Positions 6,333 to 8,095 of a stretch of 8,095 nt of DNA are shown here, in pieces. The stretch lies in NCBI GenBank assembly GCA_000995845.1, contig LCEZ01000030.1, forward strand, positions 1-8,095. Direction: 5' to 3'. Below the pieces are notes generated by a model. The model was not told the origin of the DNA. It worked only from the letters and a program-made list of their open reading frames with translations, and did no database searches. Source of the stretch: Parcubacteria group bacterium GW2011_GWD2_43_10. GTDB taxonomy: Bacteria > Patescibacteriota > Patescibacteriia > Veblenbacterales > UBA10138. Each line of letters begins with the position of its first letter. Positions within the stretch are counted from its first letter, which is position 1. Position numbers and translations under genes: made by a program.

Positions 6333-7464
6333 AATACATGGAACTGAATGAAAACATTTCATTGATCTGATCGGGAGACTTGAAATCCATATACCCCAAA
6401 ATTCTATTCATGTATGTGTTAGGATTCTCACCGTTTTTGACATAACAAGTCCATTCCTCTATCAGCAAGTTGGCTTTTATTGAGTCAAGAGTCAAATGTC
6501 CTGTAAGATAATCACGCATGGCATTTTTCGCCTTTGTATCCGGCAAATGCCCGGCCATAAGCTCATTACAGGAAAGCGGATAAAAATCAAGGTCTTCTCT
6601 TCCCTGCTGCTCATAATAAATATTGCAGGGGTCAAATACAGAATAGTAGGCAAAGTAGCGTCTATGATAATTGTCATTAAAATAAAAATCATTAACTTCC
6701 AATGCATACCGGGAATAATTTTCAAATATAATATCCACATTTTGGTATAAGTCTTTTGCACGGTAATAATCAGAATAATTCAACTTCGAAAAAGCGATTT
6801 TTATATCCGGTCTACCTTTTACAAAGCTATCAAACATGATGTGCAGACACATGGAGAACTTATACTCATCCACTACGCCATAATAATATAAAATGCCTCT
6901 CCCAATTTTACAAATAACCGTATTCCGTCCGACGATCTTACCAGCTTCAGCTTCATCAAGCCTGTCCAGAATATGCAGCAGCTCGTCCGGAATCAGAAGG
7001 AATTCTTCATCCTGGGATAAACAACGAAACAGGTAACCCCTTTGAAGCAAATAGCTCACAAATGAAGATTTTATATTGAGACCGTTCAAAGGTAACTTTT
7101 GTATATTCTTGAATTTAAGCAACAGATGATACAAGCTGTCATCCATTATTTTCAGAAGCATTTCAAAGTTTTTAATTATTTCATTGGAAAGCAAAGGAAT
7201 AAGCAATTCTTTCCTTACGTTTTTCGGGGTATCGGCTTTTAGGGCATCAACAATATCTTTTAGAGCATCATTTGTATACAATCCCAACAGCGACTTCAAA
7301 TCCCCACAGTTGTTTTCCGGCTGCAATACTTTGTATGGGTACTTTGGAGAATCCAGGCCGGTTACCCTGATATACTTTTGCTTGACTGCACTTTTAATAT
7401 CGACTATTTGAGCTGCCATCGAATCAGATGAAGGCATATATTCATGATAGACCATCTTCGGCAT
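6163..7464 (-). CDS. SEC-C motif protein of unknown function, interrupted in its zinc motif
   Basis: The protein has 433 residues to the TGA at 6163-6165. Its C-terminus GRNDPCPCGS (424-433) is the first half of the SecA-type zinc motif CxCx8CH. After the stop the same frame continues KKYKQCH, completing the motif except that TGA replaces the conserved Gly codon GGA. Residues ~56-95 (LGLYTNDALKDIVDAL and following) resemble SAP/Rho-N-like helical modules, but weakly. The large middle is hydrophobic-aromatic and rich in Tyr and Asp, without recognisable catalytic motifs. SEC-C tails in other proteins bind zinc and often mediate ribosome, SecB or nucleic-acid contacts. The start is the ATG at 7464; its best Shine-Dalgarno-like run, AAGGGG, lies ~14 nt upstream, and an ATG three codons on is an alternative. 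It follows the hsdM remnant by 9 nt, so the two may be cotranscribed. Function unknown. Confidence 0.75.
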   Translation of the reverse strand: MPKMVYHEYMPSSDSMAAQIVDIKSAVKQKYIRVTGLDSPKYPYKVLQPENNCGDLKSLLGLYTNDALKDIVDALKADTPKNVRKELLIPLLSNEIIKNFEMLLKIMDDSLYHLLLKFKNIQKLPLNGLNIKSSFVSYLLQRGYLFRCLSQDEEFLLIPDELLHILDRLDEAEAGKIVGRNTVICKIGRGILYYYGVVDEYKFSMCLHIMFDSFVKGRPDIKIAFSKLNYSDYYRAKDLYQNVDIIFENYSRYALEVNDFYFNDNYHRRYFAYYSVFDPCNIYYEQQGREDLDFYPLSCNELMAGHLPDTKAKNAMRDYLTGHLTLDSIKANLLIEEWTCYVKNGENPNTYMNRILGYMDFKSPDQINEMFSFSSMYFMNELNQWKIKGHTPNELNGIRIEEQRREAAYKESDAECKGIWDKTGRNDPCPCGS

Positions 7465-7473
7465 TGTAAAATT

Positions 7474-7578
7474 TTAAACCCCTTTTCTAATACTTTCTAC
7501 AACTATTCCCCCGACCATTGCTGCAGCATCCCATAGCTCTTTTTCAAACCCAACATTAGCTGTATTAATCTCTGCCAT
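7474..7578 (-). pseudogene. hsdM: Remnant of a type I restriction-modification methylase gene (hsdM 5' end)
   Basis: A 34-codon frame begins MAEINTANVGFEKELWDAA, matching the characteristic start of HsdM, the N6-adenine methylase subunit of type I restriction-modification systems. The family continues into a region resembling LRGNxxxSEYKxVVLGLIFLKYISD; here the frame instead reads AMVGGIVVESIRKGV and stops at TAA (7474-7476). No other frame restores the HsdM sequence, so an internal deletion is more likely than a simple frameshift. A strong ribosome binding site and a 14-nt overlap with the preceding winged-helix fragment show the old operon layout. No methylase motif (NPPF) or specificity subunit is present. 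A small peptide could still be translated. Confidence 0.6.
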
Positions 7579-7754
7579 TTTTATCCTCCCGTTTCTCGAT
7601 ATCTACAATCTTCCAATAGCCACCTTTTTTTGCTCCAATTCGAATCAAAATGCTTGAATCCTTCAATTTTTTTTATAATATTCAATGTGTTATTTAACCA
7701 GCAATAAACTACTTGATCTATCATCATAAGTTTTTCATGGAAACATTTCCTTCT
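7565..7754 (-). pseudogene. Decayed second copy of a winged-helix C-terminal tail
   Basis: In the frame ending at TAA 7565-7567 the minus strand reads KKLKDSSILIRIGAKKGGYWKIVDIE and then a short basic tail. This is the wing and C-terminus of the same domain as the preceding gene (compare DGRLVRKGPKKGGHWEVL). A TAA at 7673-7675 interrupts the frame. Upstream, the frame shared with the preceding gene reads ...VVYCWLNNTLNIIKK. Reducing the run of eight A residues at 7667-7674 to seven joins the two into one continuous helix-wing sequence, indicating a +1 frameshift. No credible start codon or ribosome binding site precedes it. Its end overlaps the hsdM remnant start by 14 nt. Confidence 0.6.
7585..7590 (-). 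promoter_or_regulatory. Strong ribosome binding site of the hsdM remnant
   Basis: The minus strand reads GGGAGG, with GGAGGA overlapping it, six nt before the ATG at 7578. This near-consensus Shine-Dalgarno contrasts with the mostly SD-less genes left of the junction and supports this start. Confidence 0.75.
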
Positions 7755-8095
7755 TCATAGAACCTCCCAGTGGCCACCTTTTTTAGGCCCTTTTCTTACC
7801 AGACGTCCATCTTGAACCAGCTTATCCAAACGGCGCTGTATCGCTTGCTCGGTTAATCCCAAACTCTCCGCCAATGCTCTCCTTGTTGCTTTAGGATCTT
7901 CAGCCACTATTTTCAAAATTGCTTTCTCTTCTTCTGCAATAATATCCGTCTTTCTCAAAATATCCTCATTTTTAATTTCATCCTTATTTTCTGGTTCATT
8001 TTTTAGTCCGGTTTTTAGTCCGATTTTGCTTTTTTGTTCAATTTTTAGTCCGGTTTTTAGTCCGATTTTGCTTTTTTGTTCAATTTTTAGTCCGG
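7755..8095 (-). CDS. Winged-helix DNA-binding protein, C-terminal part (5' end outside the window)
   Basis: The minus-strand frame is open to the window edge, giving 112 residues. The first 45 are a charged linker containing the 14-residue tandem repeat GLKTGLKIEQKSKI. Next comes a winged helix-turn-helix: helix 1 EEEKAILKIVAEDP, then ATRRALAESLGLTEQAIQRRL with a probable recognition helix, and a wing ending in KKGGHWEVL and TGA. This tail is typical of the C-terminus of AlbA_2/RecG-related putative DNA-binding proteins and of some Fic-type proteins. The N-terminal domain that would decide between them is not visible. A TTG at 7956-7958 could start a 67-residue protein, but the in-frame repeats upstream make an internal position far more likely. 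Such genes often accompany type I restriction-modification operons, as the adjacent hsdM remnant suggests here. Confidence 0.75.
   Translation of the reverse strand, partial: GLKIEQKSKIGLKTGLKIEQKSKIGLKTGLKNEPENKDEIKNEDILRKTDIIAEEEKAILKIVAEDPKATRRALAESLGLTEQAIQRRLDKLVQDGRLVRKGPKKGGHWEVL
8000..8095. repeat. Perfect 42-bp in-frame tandem repeat, 2.3 copies visible
   Basis: Units at 8000-8041 and 8042-8083 are identical, and a third begins at 8084 and runs off the edge. Forty-two bp is 14 codons, so unit number changes keep the frame. Each unit contains an internal near-duplicate TTTTTAGTCCG (minus strand encoding GLK), a shorter nested repeat of about 11 bp. Confidence 0.95.

Noticed and set aside
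6492..6761. Overlapping open frames on both strands inside the SEC-C gene (also 7184-7411)
   Set aside because: They are low-complexity shadow translations of an AT-rich gene with no family resemblance or start signals.
8000..8095. CRISPR array or origin iterons from the repeated TTTTTAGTCCG words
   Set aside because: Units are contiguous without unique spacers, keep the coding frame of a winged-helix protein, and encode a Lys-rich linker; this is a coding tandem repeat.

Overview
The window is best read as two unrelated pieces joined at about 6120-6165. The left piece (1 to ~6140) looks like a Patescibacteria/CPR-type or similarly streamlined bacterium. Its genes are compact and tightly packed, overlapping or convergent on shared hairpins, mostly without a Shine-Dalgarno sequence, and include a TrmB-type regulator. 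The right piece (~6142-8095) looks Firmicutes-like: it carries a SEC-C protein, a stump of a type I restriction methylase gene with a strong ribosome binding site, and tails of winged-helix DNA-binding proteins. Both taxonomic readings are inferences from protein style, not from a search.

Left piece. A bidirectional palindromic terminator (41-76) separates the probable tail of an unknown + strand gene (ends 45) from a minus-strand pair. That pair is a ROK-family sugar kinase-like protein (2886-3761) overlapping a class A penicillin-binding protein with two C-terminal Ig-like domains (83-2899). Only 30 bp divide the ROK gene from the divergent tyrosyl-tRNA synthetase gene tyrS (3792-4988), so at least tyrS is likely transcribed with almost no leader. 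tyrS converges on an unknown 184-residue membrane protein (5043-5597) across a hairpin terminator (5002-5029). A 162-bp divergent region (5598-5759) then holds a good promoter (TTGTCA-17-TATAAT) overlapped by an inverted repeat, in front of a TrmB-family regulator (5760 onward).

Junction. The TrmB frame has an intact winged helix but loses family resemblance around residue 128-135. From there its frame is simply the antisense of a minus-strand SEC-C protein (6163-7464). The SEC-C gene is itself interrupted: a TGA sits where the glycine of the SecA-type zinc motif should be, and the remaining motif codons (KKYKQCH) follow in frame before homology stops. The join therefore lies just beyond 6142. 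A chimeric assembly is the simplest explanation; recent insertion of foreign DNA is the alternative.

Right piece. Reading on the minus strand from the window edge: the C-terminal part of a winged-helix protein with a perfect 42-bp in-frame tandem repeat (7755-8095); a decayed second copy of the same kind of winged-helix tail, frameshifted in an A8 run (7565-7754); a 34-codon remnant starting exactly like HsdM (7474-7578); and the SEC-C gene. This looks like the deletion scar of a type I restriction-modification/defence locus. I found no intact new system; the most informative features are the join, the interrupted zinc motif and this decayed locus.
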